A stretch of DNA of 64,000 nucleotides from an uncultured Clostridia bacterium (GTDB lineage: Bacteria; Bacillota; Clostridia; Oscillospirales; Acutalibacteraceae). The notes under the pieces were generated by a model. That model made no database searches. It saw only the letters and a program-made list of their open reading frames with translations, and had not been told where the DNA came from. The DNA is taken from positions 113,542-177,541 of the forward strand of contig CALWUW010000028.1 of assembly GCA_944384815.1 (NCBI GenBank), given 5' to 3'. Position 1 is the stretch's first letter. Each line of letters starts with the position of its first letter. Positions 26,815-35,332 of the stretch are shown here, in pieces. The translations under genes were made by a program, and so were the position numbers.

Positions 26815-27537
26815 ATGCTGGCGATTCGCAATAAAATTCCGACTTTTGCATTGTTGATAAGTTGTTTTGTTTTTGTGTTTTTATCCATTTTTTCCTATAA
26901 AAAGCTGGACCGTTTCGCTATGGCAATGGCACAAGATGATTTTCCGGTTATTATCATTGATGCAGGGCATGGGGGAGAAGACGGTGGAACACAAAGCTCT
27001 TCCGGCATTTTGGAAAAGGATATTAACCTTTCCATTGCCAATGATTTGCGTTCTTTATTCGTATCTGCCGGTTACTCTGTTATCATGACCAGAGAAGAAG
27101 ACTGCTCCATCGGAGATCCAACATTAGAAACCGTTCGGCAAAGAAAAGTCAGCGATTTACAGAATCGGCTTAAGATAATCGAAAAGCAGGAAAACTGTGT
27201 TTTTATCAGTATACATCAGAATTTTTTTGATCAGCAGCAATATAGCGGTACTCAAGTGTTTTATGGGAAACAGAATCAGGACAGCGCGAAAATTGCAGAA
27301 TATATCCAAAGCACAACGGTGGAATTTTTACAGCCTCAAAACAAACGGGAATGCAAACCATGTACTGAATCCATTTTTTTGCTTTGGAACGCAACTTGTC
27401 CGGCTGTATTGGTGGAATGCGGTTTTTTGTCAAACCCGGAAGAAGCAAGCCTTTTATCCCAGGATCCTTATCAAAAGCAACTTGCTTTTTGCATTTACCA
27501 AGGTATTTGCAGTTACTTGTGGGAGGAAAGAAAGTAG
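26815..27537 (+). CDS. cwlD: N-acetylmuramoyl-L-alanine amidase CwlD-like
   Basis: CwlD removes the peptide from muramic acid during formation of muramic-delta-lactam in the spore cortex. One N-terminal membrane helix or signal (residues about 12-30) is followed by the Amidase_3 domain: IIDAGHGGEDGG (zinc His), the Glu in LEKDINLSIA, SIHQNFF (usually SIHxN) and PAVLVECGFLSNPEE with the catalytic Glu. The 240-residue length fits CwlD. ATG 26815 follows GGGAGGG. radA comes next on the same strand. Confidence 0.88.
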   Translation: MLAIRNKIPTFALLISCFVFVFLSIFSYKKLDRFAMAMAQDDFPVIIIDAGHGGEDGGTQSSSGILEKDINLSIANDLRSLFVSAGYSVIMTREEDCSIGDPTLETVRQRKVSDLQNRLKIIEKQENCVFISIHQNFFDQQQYSGTQVFYGKQNQDSAKIAEYIQSTTVEFLQPQNKRECKPCTESIFLLWNATCPAVLVECGFLSNPEEASLLSQDPYQKQLAFCIYQGICSYLWEERK

Positions 27538-27591
27538 GTTATAATAGGACAAAAGCAAGAATTAAAAAATCCTGAGGGGGAAAAATAAAAC

Positions 27592-28953
27592 GTGGCTGGG
27601 AAAATTAAAAGTAATTTTGTTTGCTCGCAATGTGGGATGGTATCCCCTAAATGGTATGGAAAATGCCCCGGGTGCGGAGCATGGAATTCTATGGAAGAAG
27701 AGATTCAAGAAACAACTTCACTGGGAAGCATAGGGAAGAAAGCCGCCTCTCATCCTAAGACCCTGCAGGAAATCTCCCTGGATGAAGAGCTGCGTTATCA
27801 TACAGGCTTGGGAGAATTGGATCGTGTTTTAGGCGGAGGGATCGTCAAAGGTTCCCTGATTTTGATTGGCGGAGATCCGGGAATCGGAAAGTCCACTATT
27901 TTGCTTCAAATTTGCAATGATCTTGGAAAATCTTTGCAAATTCTATATGTATCCGGTGAAGAATCCGCCCGGCAGATCAAACTCAGAGCTTCCCGCTTAG
28001 GGGTCACTACAGAAAATTTAATGATTTTAACGGAAACCGACATACAGGTGATTACGGAACAAATTCGCCAGCAAAAACCAGATCTGGTGATGATCGATTC
28101 TATTCAAACCATGAATCATTCCCAAATTTCTTCTTCTCCCGGAAGCATTACGCAGGTTCGGGAATGCACCAATGTCATTATGTCCGTGGTCAAGGATTTG
28201 GAAATACCAGCTTTCATTGTTAGCCATGTAAACAAAGACGGTGCTATTGCCGGACCTAAAGTTCTGGAACATATTGTAGATGCGGTTTTGTATTTTGAGG
28301 GCGACCGCCGGTTATCTTACCGAATTCTCCGGGCAGTAAAAAATAGATATGGGTCTACCAATGAAATCGGTGTTTTTGATATGAATGAAGAGGGGCTGCA
28401 GCAAGTGGATAATCCTTCTCAGATGATGTTGGAGGGAAGGCCTCTAAATGTGTCCGGTACATGTGTGACCTGTGTTATGGAAGGTTCTCGGCCAATTCTG
28501 GCGGAAATCCAAGGTTTAGCTACCACTTCCGGGTACGGAACCCCCAGGAGAATGTCCACAGGATTTGATTACAACCGTATGTCTGTTTTGCTGGCTGTTT
28601 TAGAAAAACGAGCAGGATACTATTTTTCAAACCTGGATGCTTATATAAACGTAGTGGGAGGACTGCGCTTAGATGAACCTGCTGCAGATCTTGCTGTTGC
28701 AATGGCATTGATTTCCAGCTTAAAAGATGTAGTTTTGCGGGAAGATACAGTCGTATTCGGAGAAATCGGATTGGCCGGAGAGCTTCGATCAATTTCCCAT
28801 GGAGAAAAAAGAATACTGGAAGCCGCCCGAATGGGGTTCCAGCGCTGCGTTCTTCCGTACCACTCTTTGCGTATATTTAAAGACAGACAAATGCCAATTC
28901 AGCTTATTGGCGTGAAAACGGTAAGAGAGGCGTTTGAGGCTCTGTCGGAGTAA
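27592..28953 (+). CDS. radA: DNA repair protein RadA (Sms)
   Basis: RadA is a RecA-like, Lon-related ATPase that processes recombination intermediates. The 453-residue protein has an N-terminal zinc finger (CSQCG and CPGCG), Walker A GGDPGIGKST near residue 96, the RadA-specific KNRYG motif and a C-terminal Lon-protease-like domain. The GTG at 27592 lies 11 bases after GAGGGGG. Its last 50 bases overlap the convergent minus-strand Cys-rich gene. Confidence 0.96.
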   Translation: MAGKIKSNFVCSQCGMVSPKWYGKCPGCGAWNSMEEEIQETTSLGSIGKKAASHPKTLQEISLDEELRYHTGLGELDRVLGGGIVKGSLILIGGDPGIGKSTILLQICNDLGKSLQILYVSGEESARQIKLRASRLGVTTENLMILTETDIQVITEQIRQQKPDLVMIDSIQTMNHSQISSSPGSITQVRECTNVIMSVVKDLEIPAFIVSHVNKDGAIAGPKVLEHIVDAVLYFEGDRRLSYRILRAVKNRYGSTNEIGVFDMNEEGLQQVDNPSQMMLEGRPLNVSGTCVTCVMEGSRPILAEIQGLATTSGYGTPRRMSTGFDYNRMSVLLAVLEKRAGYYFSNLDAYINVVGGLRLDEPAADLAVAMALISSLKDVVLREDTVVFGEIGLAGELRSISHGEKRILEAARMGFQRCVLPYHSLRIFKDRQMPIQLIGVKTVREAFEALSE

Positions 28954-29122
28954 TCGTTCCCAGCCCCTTTTGTTCATACTCCCGTTTTGGGATAACCCGA
29001 ATACAATGCACGCAACCATTACCGGTGTAATTGGTAATGGCGGAGGGAATTTCCAAGCTGCAGTAACCATCTTTTTGGTAAATACAATCTTCTGCACATT
29101 GAATAATACTGAACTGTGCCAT
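28904..29122 (-). CDS. small cysteine-rich protein
   Basis: A 72-residue protein with five Cys (residues 9, 13, 21, 37, 40) in the first 40 residues and the pattern CIYQKDGYCSLE. Short clostridial proteins of this kind exist, often with misleading automatic names such as hydroxymyristoyl-ACP dehydratase; the function is unknown. AGAGGTGAT about 4 bases upstream of ATG 29122 is a strong ribosome site and argues it is real. It overlaps the 3' end of radA tail to tail. The Cys pattern suggests metal binding, which is inference. Confidence 0.72.
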   Translation of the reverse strand: MAQFSIIQCAEDCIYQKDGYCSLEIPSAITNYTGNGCVHCIRVIPKREYEQKGLGTITPTEPQTPLLPFSRQ

Positions 29123-29268
29123 AGGATCACCTCTGGATGTAGTTTGTTTATCCTCCGCAATCTTTATTCACTTTTTTCCAGATTCTTTTTTCTGCTTCCA
29201 TTCATATTTGTGCTGTTTATGGTGCATGACTATCCTGTACTACACAGAATAAGCAGGGAGCGGGGAAA

Positions 29269-30294
29269 ATGAAAAAATATGGAATTTTATTTAGTGTTAC
29301 GGTGCTGCTTTTAGCGGCCATTTGGCAGATAGGAAAAGTATATGCACGGGAGGAAAAGGTCGTTTCTGTGTATGAAGTATGTACAGTTTCTTCAGACCAG
29401 AAAATTGTATCCAGCGGAACGGTAGAGAGAACTTCCGTGAAGTCTGTTTTCCCCGGTATGGGAGGGATCGTAAAAGATCTTACTGTTCAGGTCGGCTCCG
29501 TAGTGAAAAAGGGACAGCCTTTACTTACGATCCAGCCCTATGAAATTCCCACTGCCTCTTCCTTGGAAACTTTGGAAGACTATTATGAAAAGTATTATTC
29601 ATCATCTTCCATCTTGTCGGGATTAGCTTTGCAAAACGCCAAAGCATCTGACTCTCAAACCGACGACGATACCTCTTCAAAGGTTTTGACAGCTCCTGTG
29701 GATGGTGTTGTACTCTCCCTGGCGGTTTCTGAAAATGAATACGTAGATCCTTCTAAGGCGGTTCTCGTAATCGCAGAAGAAGAAGGATTTCAAGTCCGTC
29801 TGCGCGTAAGCGAAAACCATATAGCGGATCTTCAGGTTGGGCAGTCCGCAGTAATAACCGGTGAAGGATTTAAGGGAAGTGTGTATACCGGGACGGTTTC
29901 ATCCATTGATTCAGAAGCACAGAAAACCATTTCTCCTTCTTCGCCTACAATTCAGGACGTTACCGTAGAGGTGCTTGTCCAAGTTCATGAGCAGGAAGGT
30001 CCCATCAAAGCTGGGTTTACAGCACAATGTGAGATCATAACCCAAACCGCTCTGGCTTTGGTAGTTCCTTATGAAGCTATTTTGGCGGATGATCAGGGAA
30101 ACGAATATGTTTTTGTTATAGATTCCCAGGGGATCCTCCATCAGCGTTTTGTTCGAAGCGGCAAGGAATACACAAATGGGATCGAGATTCTGGAAGGTGT
30201 CTCAGAGGGGGAACTTTTGGCCGTTTCTTCATCTTCTCTGTCTTCAGGAGATCACGTTACAGAAGGGGAGAGGATGGTGATGGAAGATGCTTGA
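29269..30294 (+). CDS. membrane-fusion (HlyD/MacA-like) adaptor protein
   Basis: A 341-residue protein with an N-terminal membrane anchor or signal (residues 4-24), a biotinyl-lipoyl-like domain split into two halves (KSVFPGMGGIVKDLTVQVG and APVDGVVLSLAVSENEYV), a beta-barrel domain and a C-terminal membrane-proximal domain (VVPYEAILADDQGNEYVFV). The helical hairpin between the lipoyl halves is short and Ser-rich. It overlaps the start of a FtsX-like permease by 8 bases. In related operons an ATP-binding subunit lies between or after them; none is present here. Probably part of an exporter of unknown substrate. Confidence 0.82.
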   Translation: MKKYGILFSVTVLLLAAIWQIGKVYAREEKVVSVYEVCTVSSDQKIVSSGTVERTSVKSVFPGMGGIVKDLTVQVGSVVKKGQPLLTIQPYEIPTASSLETLEDYYEKYYSSSSILSGLALQNAKASDSQTDDDTSSKVLTAPVDGVVLSLAVSENEYVDPSKAVLVIAEEEGFQVRLRVSENHIADLQVGQSAVITGEGFKGSVYTGTVSSIDSEAQKTISPSSPTIQDVTVEVLVQVHEQEGPIKAGFTAQCEIITQTALALVVPYEAILADDQGNEYVFVIDSQGILHQRFVRSGKEYTNGIEILEGVSEGELLAVSSSSLSSGDHVTEGERMVMEDA

Positions 30295-31477
30295 TATGTT
30301 TCGCTCTGTTTTGAAAGGGTTATTTTTCAGAAAACTCCGTACACTCCTTACAATGTTAGGCGTTTGTGTAGGGGTCTTTTCCGTTGTGGTGGTTTCCTCC
30401 GTAGGGCAGTATGGCAGTTATGCCGTAGTGGAAGAATTGGAAAAAATGGGGCTAAGCGCCGTAACTGTTACGGTTTCCCAAGAAGCTTCTTCTTTTGTGC
30501 CTCTAGGGGAAAACGAATTGGAGTGGATTCGTGAAAATGCAGAAATTCAGTCTGCTACACCGGTTTTAATGCAAGCCAGCAAAGTATCGAACCCCAGATT
30601 TGAAAGCGACGCCTTCTTATTGGGAGTGGATACAAATGCGGAAGATATTATTTCTATACAGGTGCAATATGGCAGAATGTTTCGGAATTCAGATATCTCC
30701 TCTAAATCGAACGTTTGTCTTGTAGATGAGAATTTTGCAGAAAACGCATATGGCCGCGCCAATATTGTTGGAAAAAGTATTTCTGTTTTGTGTGGTGCTT
30801 CTACAAGATACTTTACGGTAATCGGTGTTGTAAAAACAGGAGGAAATCTGCTGCAAAACATTGCCGGCGATTATATTCCCACATTTGTTTATTTACCATA
30901 CACCACCATGCAGGAATCTTGCGGCAGATCGGAGTTTGATCAGATTGCCGTGCGTGTGCGGGAGAATGAGTATCTAGACAGCATAGGAGAAGATCTTTTG
31001 CAAGTATTGAATAGCAAAAACGGTTTCTCAAATTCATACACGGTAAATAATTTGGCCAAACAAAGGGACGGTTTATTTTCTATGCTGAATCTGGTTGTTT
31101 TGATTTTAACGGCAGTAGGAGGGATTTCTCTTTTTGTTGCCAGCCTCAGTATTATGACAATTATGCTAGTATCCGTTAGTGAGCGGACAAAAGAAATCGG
31201 GATCAAAAAAGCCATAGGAGCCAGTCGGTCTGCAATTTTGTTTGAATTTCTTTTGGAAGCAGCTGTTATTTCCGGATTGGGCTGTTTATTAGGATTTGGC
31301 AGCGGTTACCTGGTGATTTATATTGCCGCTATGATTTTACAGATCCCAATAACTATACAGTGGACATTTTTGGTAGGAACTTTCTTGTTTTCTTTATTAT
31401 CCGGTGTTATTTTTGGAATCTATCCTGCAATAAAAGCTTCTGCTTTAAATCCGGTGGATGCACTGCGGGCAGAATAA
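30287..31477 (+). CDS. MacB/FtsX-type ABC transporter permease
   Basis: The 396-residue protein has one N-terminal membrane helix with the family start FFRKLRTLLTMLGVCVGVFSVV, a large extracytoplasmic MacB_PCD-like domain (about 45-245) and three C-terminal helices, with the coupling motif SERTKEIGIKKAIGASR between helices and the end GIYPAIKASALNPVDALRAE. These are hallmarks of MacB-type permeases. No ATPase gene is encoded nearby, so its ATP-binding partner must be elsewhere if it functions. The promoter of the next gene lies 14 bases after its stop. Confidence 0.88.
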   Translation: MLDMFRSVLKGLFFRKLRTLLTMLGVCVGVFSVVVVSSVGQYGSYAVVEELEKMGLSAVTVTVSQEASSFVPLGENELEWIRENAEIQSATPVLMQASKVSNPRFESDAFLLGVDTNAEDIISIQVQYGRMFRNSDISSKSNVCLVDENFAENAYGRANIVGKSISVLCGASTRYFTVIGVVKTGGNLLQNIAGDYIPTFVYLPYTTMQESCGRSEFDQIAVRVRENEYLDSIGEDLLQVLNSKNGFSNSYTVNNLAKQRDGLFSMLNLVVLILTAVGGISLFVASLSIMTIMLVSVSERTKEIGIKKAIGASRSAILFEFLLEAAVISGLGCLLGFGSGYLVIYIAAMILQIPITIQWTFLVGTFLFSLLSGVIFGIYPAIKASALNPVDALRAE

Positions 31478-31490
31478 GAAGAATAAAAGG

Positions 31491-31520
31491 TTGACAAAAA
31501 CGACCTTACTGTGCTATCCT
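31491..31520 (+). promoter_or_regulatory. promoter of the XerC-like gene
   Basis: TTGACA at 31491-31496, 18-base spacer, TATCCT at 31515-31520. Confidence 0.7.
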
Positions 31521-31534
31521 AAAAAATAAAGAAG

Positions 31535-31566
31535 TAATTATACAAAATGAATATTTTGTATAATTA
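31535..31566 (+). promoter_or_regulatory. 32-base perfect inverted repeat in the xerC leader
   Basis: Arms of 14 bases (31535-31548 and 31553-31566) are exact reverse complements around the 4-base centre GAAT. The repeat lies between the promoter and the ribosome site GGGGAGG (31568-31574), so it may be an operator or an RNA hairpin controlling translation. Confidence 0.6.
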
Positions 31567-31581
31567 AGGGGAGGCCTTGCA

Positions 31582-32562
31582 TTGAAAACCGCTGAATTTG
31601 CATCGGCGCCGGAAATCCTTCAAGAATTCCTGGGATACCTGCAAACCGTAAAAGGAAAATCTCCGAACACCGTTCAGGAATACTATACGGACCTGAGAAC
31701 CTTTTTCCGCTATTTAAAGCAAAAACGAAATTTGGTTTCTCCGGAGGTTCCTTTTACGGAAATTCCTATTTCTGACATCACTTTGGATTTCCTTCGGAAA
31801 GTAACCCTTACGGAAGTTTATGAATATATGAATTATCTGACAGTGGTCCGTAAAAACAAGCCTGCTTCACGTTCCAGAAAAGTTTCCAGCCTTCGGACGT
31901 ATTTCAAATATCTCACCAATAAAGTAAACAAATTAGAAAGCAACCCTGTGGAAGAACTGGAAACCCCTAAGACCAGAAAAAGCCTGCCCAAGTATTTAAC
32001 TTTGGAACAAGCTTTGGAGTTGTTGGCAAAAGTGGATGGGCCTTATGCCAAAAGAGACTATTGTATTCTGACACTGTTTTTAAACTGCGGAATGCGTCTT
32101 TCCGAATTGGTGGGATTGAATGTAACGGATGTTCGAGGAAATTCCCAAACCCTCCGAATCCTCGGTAAAGGCAATAAAGAACGGATCGTATACCTGAACG
32201 AAGCCTGCCGGGATGCTATAAAGAATTATCTGGAAGTTCGTCCCAGAGACGGCTTAGTGGACCGAAATGCTCTGTTTATCAGCAAGCAAAACAAACGGAT
32301 CAGCCCCAAAACCGTTCAATATCTTGTCAAAAAGTATTTAGCGCAGATTGATCTTGACGGAGCCGGCTATTCCGTACATAAACTTCGGCATACGGCTGCT
32401 ACACTGATGTATCAGCACGGTCACGTAGATATTCGAGTGTTAAAGGAAATTCTAGGGCATGAAAACTTAGGAACCACAGAGATTTACACCCATCTTTCCA
32501 ATCAGCAAATGGAAAACGCCATTCAGTCCAACCCTTTGGCAAAGGTGAAAAAACGGGACTAA
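31582..32562 (+). CDS. xerC: XerC-like tyrosine recombinase
   Basis: A 326-residue tyrosine recombinase with an N-terminal core-binding domain (to about 120) and catalytic residues in CGMRLSELVGL (Arg), GKGNKER (Lys), HKLRHTAATLM (HxxR), LGHENLGTTEIY and the nucleophile Tyr in IYTHLS. Start TTG 31582 is 7 bases after GGGGAGG. It stands alone behind its own promoter and a perfect inverted repeat. With the XerD-type protein at 21.2 kb it may form the dimer-resolution pair; a different role such as SOS-linked recombination is possible. Confidence 0.85.
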   Translation: MKTAEFASAPEILQEFLGYLQTVKGKSPNTVQEYYTDLRTFFRYLKQKRNLVSPEVPFTEIPISDITLDFLRKVTLTEVYEYMNYLTVVRKNKPASRSRKVSSLRTYFKYLTNKVNKLESNPVEELETPKTRKSLPKYLTLEQALELLAKVDGPYAKRDYCILTLFLNCGMRLSELVGLNVTDVRGNSQTLRILGKGNKERIVYLNEACRDAIKNYLEVRPRDGLVDRNALFISKQNKRISPKTVQYLVKKYLAQIDLDGAGYSVHKLRHTAATLMYQHGHVDIRVLKEILGHENLGTTEIYTHLSNQQMENAIQSNPLAKVKKRD

Positions 32563-32738
32563 ACAACACAAAACTAACGCAAACTACCGCTCTATGAACA
32601 AATGTTCTTGCGGGTAGGACCTCTTTCCTTGTCTCAAACTATACTATTTTAATTTTTTGAACTTTCCATATATTTCATATTTCCGGCAGCCAAAACCTCC
32701 CGCGAATCAAAAAGTTATCACAAAGCATCTAAAAAGTA

Positions 32739-32776
32739 AAAAGGGCAACAGACGAAGTTTTCCGTCCGTTGCCCTT
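32739..32776. terminator. convergent terminator between xerC and queA
   Basis: AAAAGGGCAAC at about 32739-32749 pairs with GTTGCCCTTTT, the stem continuing inward with one mismatch. A-run on one side and T-run on the other make it bidirectional. The rest of the 230-base gap shows only a LexA-box-like palindrome at 32596-32607. Confidence 0.8.
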
Positions 32777-32792
32777 TTCTCTTTTATAAAAG

Positions 32793-33824
32793 TCAAAGAA
32801 TCAGCATGGCATCCCCAAAGCTGAAAAACCTGTATTCTTTTTCTACAGCAACTTTATAGGCTTCCATGGTATGTTCGTAGCCCGCAAAAGCAGAGACCAA
32901 CATAATCAGAGTGCTTTCAGGAAGGTGAAAATTGGTGATCAGTCCATCCAGGACTTTAAACGTATATCCGGGATGGATAAAGATATCCGTCCAGCCACTG
33001 CTTTCGGAAATATTTCCTTGGGGGTCACTTGCCGATTCCAAAGTTCTGCAGCTGGTTGTGCCTACGGCTATAACGCGCTTTCCGGCAGATTTGGTTTCAC
33101 GAATCTTTTGTGCGGTTTCGGCACTGATGGAATAGTGCTCCGAATGCATCTTGTGATCCTGAATATTCTGAACTTTAACTGGCCGGAATGTTCCCAAACC
33201 TACATGCAGCGTTACAAAAGCAATTTGAACCCCTTTTTGACGAATCCGTTCCAGAAGCTCGGGCGTAAAGTGCAGGCCCGCAGTAGGTGCAGCGGCAGAC
33301 CCCACTTCACGGGAATACACATTCTGATACCGTTCTTTATTTTCCAAATCAGCGGTAATATAATGTGGCAAAGGCATGGAACCGATTTCATCCAAAATTT
33401 CGTAAAAATTCCCGGTGTATTCAAAGCGAATCAACCGGTTTCCGCCTTCCAAAACTTCCAGGACTTCTCCCCTCATTTTTCCGCTGAAATCAAATCGATT
33501 TCCCGGTTTGGCCCGTTTTCCCGGTCCGGCTAAAGCCTCCCATATATCCCCTTCCCTATGATTCAATAATAAGAATTCTACTTTGGCTCCGGTACCTTCC
33601 CGAATTCCATAAATTCTGGCAGGCAAAACTCTGGAATCATTCAAAACCAGACAGTCACCGGGTTCCAGAAAGTCCAAAACATCCCGAAAGATCTTATGCT
33701 CCATTTTCCTTGTATTCCGATCCAGAACCAAAAGGCGGGAACTGTCCCGAGGCTCTAAAGGCGTTTGTGCGATCAATTTTTCCGGAAGCTCATAATAATA
33801 ATCACTGGTTTTCATATGCAGCAT
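32793..33824 (-). CDS. queA: SAM:tRNA ribosyltransferase-isomerase
   Basis: QueA transfers and isomerises the ribosyl moiety of SAM onto preQ1-modified tRNA, giving epoxyqueuosine. The 343-residue protein begins with [20 protein letters not shown] and contains [24 protein letters not shown], and the end [17 protein letters not shown], all family signatures. AAGGAT lies 8 bases before ATG 33824. It acts after Tgt, encoded at 18.2-19.3 kb. Divergent from the lysine-riboswitch operon. Confidence 0.97.
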   Translation of the reverse strand: MLHMKTSDYYYELPEKLIAQTPLEPRDSSRLLVLDRNTRKMEHKIFRDVLDFLEPGDCLVLNDSRVLPARIYGIREGTGAKVEFLLLNHREGDIWEALAGPGKRAKPGNRFDFSGKMRGEVLEVLEGGNRLIRFEYTGNFYEILDEIGSMPLPHYITADLENKERYQNVYSREVGSAAAPTAGLHFTPELLERIRQKGVQIAFVTLHVGLGTFRPVKVQNIQDHKMHSEHYSISAETAQKIRETKSAGKRVIAVGTTSCRTLESASDPQGNISESSGWTDIFIHPGYTFKVLDGLITNFHLPESTLIMLVSAFAGYEHTMEAYKVAVEKEYRFFSFGDAMLIL

Positions 33825-33849
33825 TTTTCAACATCCTTATCCTTTTTAA

Positions 33850-33879
33850 TTGACACATTCCTATATACCGTGCTATAAT
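33850..33879 (+). promoter_or_regulatory. promoter of the dap operon
   Basis: TTGACA at 33850-33855, 18-base spacer and TATAAT at 33874-33879, both consensus, just before the riboswitch. Confidence 0.85.
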
Positions 33880-33887
33880 ATCAAAAA

Positions 33888-34150
33888 ATGCGATAGAGGC
33901 GCAGTTTTGATGAGTAAAGCAGCCCTAGTCCCGCCAAGGACGGTATGGGTGCAGGAAAGGCAAAATTGCCGAAGGAGCCATTTGGCAGATGGACTTCTGG
34001 GGGTCGTTGCGAAAAGCACGGCAACTGTCATCATTTCTTATTATGATGGAGTGCTATCGGAATATAGATCTTTTAAAATCTCTTTAAGAGGGTGTATTCC
34101 GAACATTTCTATTATATTGAATTGGTGGCCGGTTTTCAACCGGTTTTTTT
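33888..34150 (+). promoter_or_regulatory. lysine riboswitch (L box) with terminator
   Basis: The leader begins GATAGAGGCGCAG, continues with GATGAGTAAAG, TTGCCGAAGGAGCC, CTTCTGGGGGTCG and ends near CAACTGTCATC, the order of conserved blocks in L-box aptamers. A terminator stem CCGGTT (34129-34134) with AACCGG (34138-34143) plus seven T follows. Lysine binding should terminate transcription before asd-dapA-dapB, which make diaminopimelate and lysine. The assignment rests on sequence blocks and context, not on a computed fold. Confidence 0.9.
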
Positions 34151-34227
34151 ATTGTTCCCCCTCCCCTTTGCGCATATTTTTAAAGAAAAAGACATAAATA
34201 ATACGGAGAAATACGGAGGATATGTGC

Positions 34228-35307
34228 ATGAAAAAGTATAAAGTTGGGATTATCGGAGCTACGGGAATGGTTGGGCAGCGTTTTGCTACTTTGCTGGAAA
34301 ACCATCCGTGGTTTGAAGTTGTGGCTTTGGCTGCCAGCGAGCGTTCTGCAGGAAAAACCTATAAAGAAGCCGTAGGAAACCGTTGGCTGATGCATACCCC
34401 TATGCCGGCTTCCATGGAGAATATGGTGATTTTCAATGCGGAGCAGGACGTTAAAACCGTTGCTTCTCTGTGTGATTTTGTGTTTTGCGCTGTTAATATG
34501 AAAAAAGAGGAAATCAAAGCTTTGGAAGAAGCGTATGCTAAGGCTGAGTGCCCTGTTATGAGTAACAACAGCGCCCATCGAGGAACTCCGGATGTGCCTA
34601 TGATTATCCCGGAGATCAACCCGGAGCACGCTCAGGTGATCGAAAGCCAAAAAAAGAGACTGGGTACAAAACGTGGATTTATTGCTGTAAAATCCAATTG
34701 TTCCCTTCAGAGTTATGTACCTGCCCTCCATCCGTTAAAAGATCTGGGCATCACCAATGTGCTGGCATGTACGTATCAGGCGATTTCCGGCGCGGGAAAA
34801 ACGTTTGAAACCTTCCCGGATATTCTGGACAATGTGATTCCTTATATCGGCGGAGAGGAAGAAAAATCAGAACAGGAACCTTTGAAAATCTGGGGGCATG
34901 TGGAAAACGGAACGATCGTTAATGCCGCTACTCCTAACATCACCGCCCAGTGTCTGCGGGTACCGGTTTCGGACGGACACACTGCTGCTGTGTTTGCTTC
35001 CTTTGAAAAGAAGGTTTCTCTGGATGAGATCATTTCCAGATGGGAGTCTTTCCGGGGAGCTCCGCAAGAGTTGAATCTTCCCAGTGCACCGAAGCAATTC
35101 CTTCACTACTTTACGGAAAATGATCGTCCCCAGTCTAAGCTGGATCGTAATTTGGAAAACGGTATGGCTGTGTCTATTGGCCGCCTCCGCCCCGACACCC
35201 AGTATGATATTAAATTTGTCTGTCTTTCCCACAATACATTGCGCGGAGCTGCAGGAGGCGCCGTACTAATGGCTGAGCTTCTTTGCGCCAAAGGATATTT
35301 GGACTAA
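34228..35307 (+). CDS. asd: aspartate-semialdehyde dehydrogenase
   Basis: Asd reduces aspartyl phosphate to aspartate semialdehyde with NADPH. The N-terminal nucleotide loop is GATGMVGQRF, followed by SNNSAHR and the catalytic Cys in KSNCSLQSYVP; the closing part has SIGRLRPD and HNTLRGAAGGAVL. The sequence is of the archaeal/fungal-type subfamily. ATG 34228 has CGGAGGA 7 bases upstream; the ATG at 34222 is too close to that site. First gene of the lysine-riboswitch operon. Confidence 0.95.
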   Translation: MKKYKVGIIGATGMVGQRFATLLENHPWFEVVALAASERSAGKTYKEAVGNRWLMHTPMPASMENMVIFNAEQDVKTVASLCDFVFCAVNMKKEEIKALEEAYAKAECPVMSNNSAHRGTPDVPMIIPEINPEHAQVIESQKKRLGTKRGFIAVKSNCSLQSYVPALHPLKDLGITNVLACTYQAISGAGKTFETFPDILDNVIPYIGGEEEKSEQEPLKIWGHVENGTIVNAATPNITAQCLRVPVSDGHTAAVFASFEKKVSLDEIISRWESFRGAPQELNLPSAPKQFLHYFTENDRPQSKLDRNLENGMAVSIGRLRPDTQYDIKFVCLSHNTLRGAAGGAVLMAELLCAKGYLD

Positions 35308-35332
35308 AATTTCTTTCCGGGAGATAGGTACG

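Noticed and set aside
32871-33533. 220-codon plus-strand frame opposite queA
   Set aside because: Antisense shadow of queA, no ribosome site and no motif.
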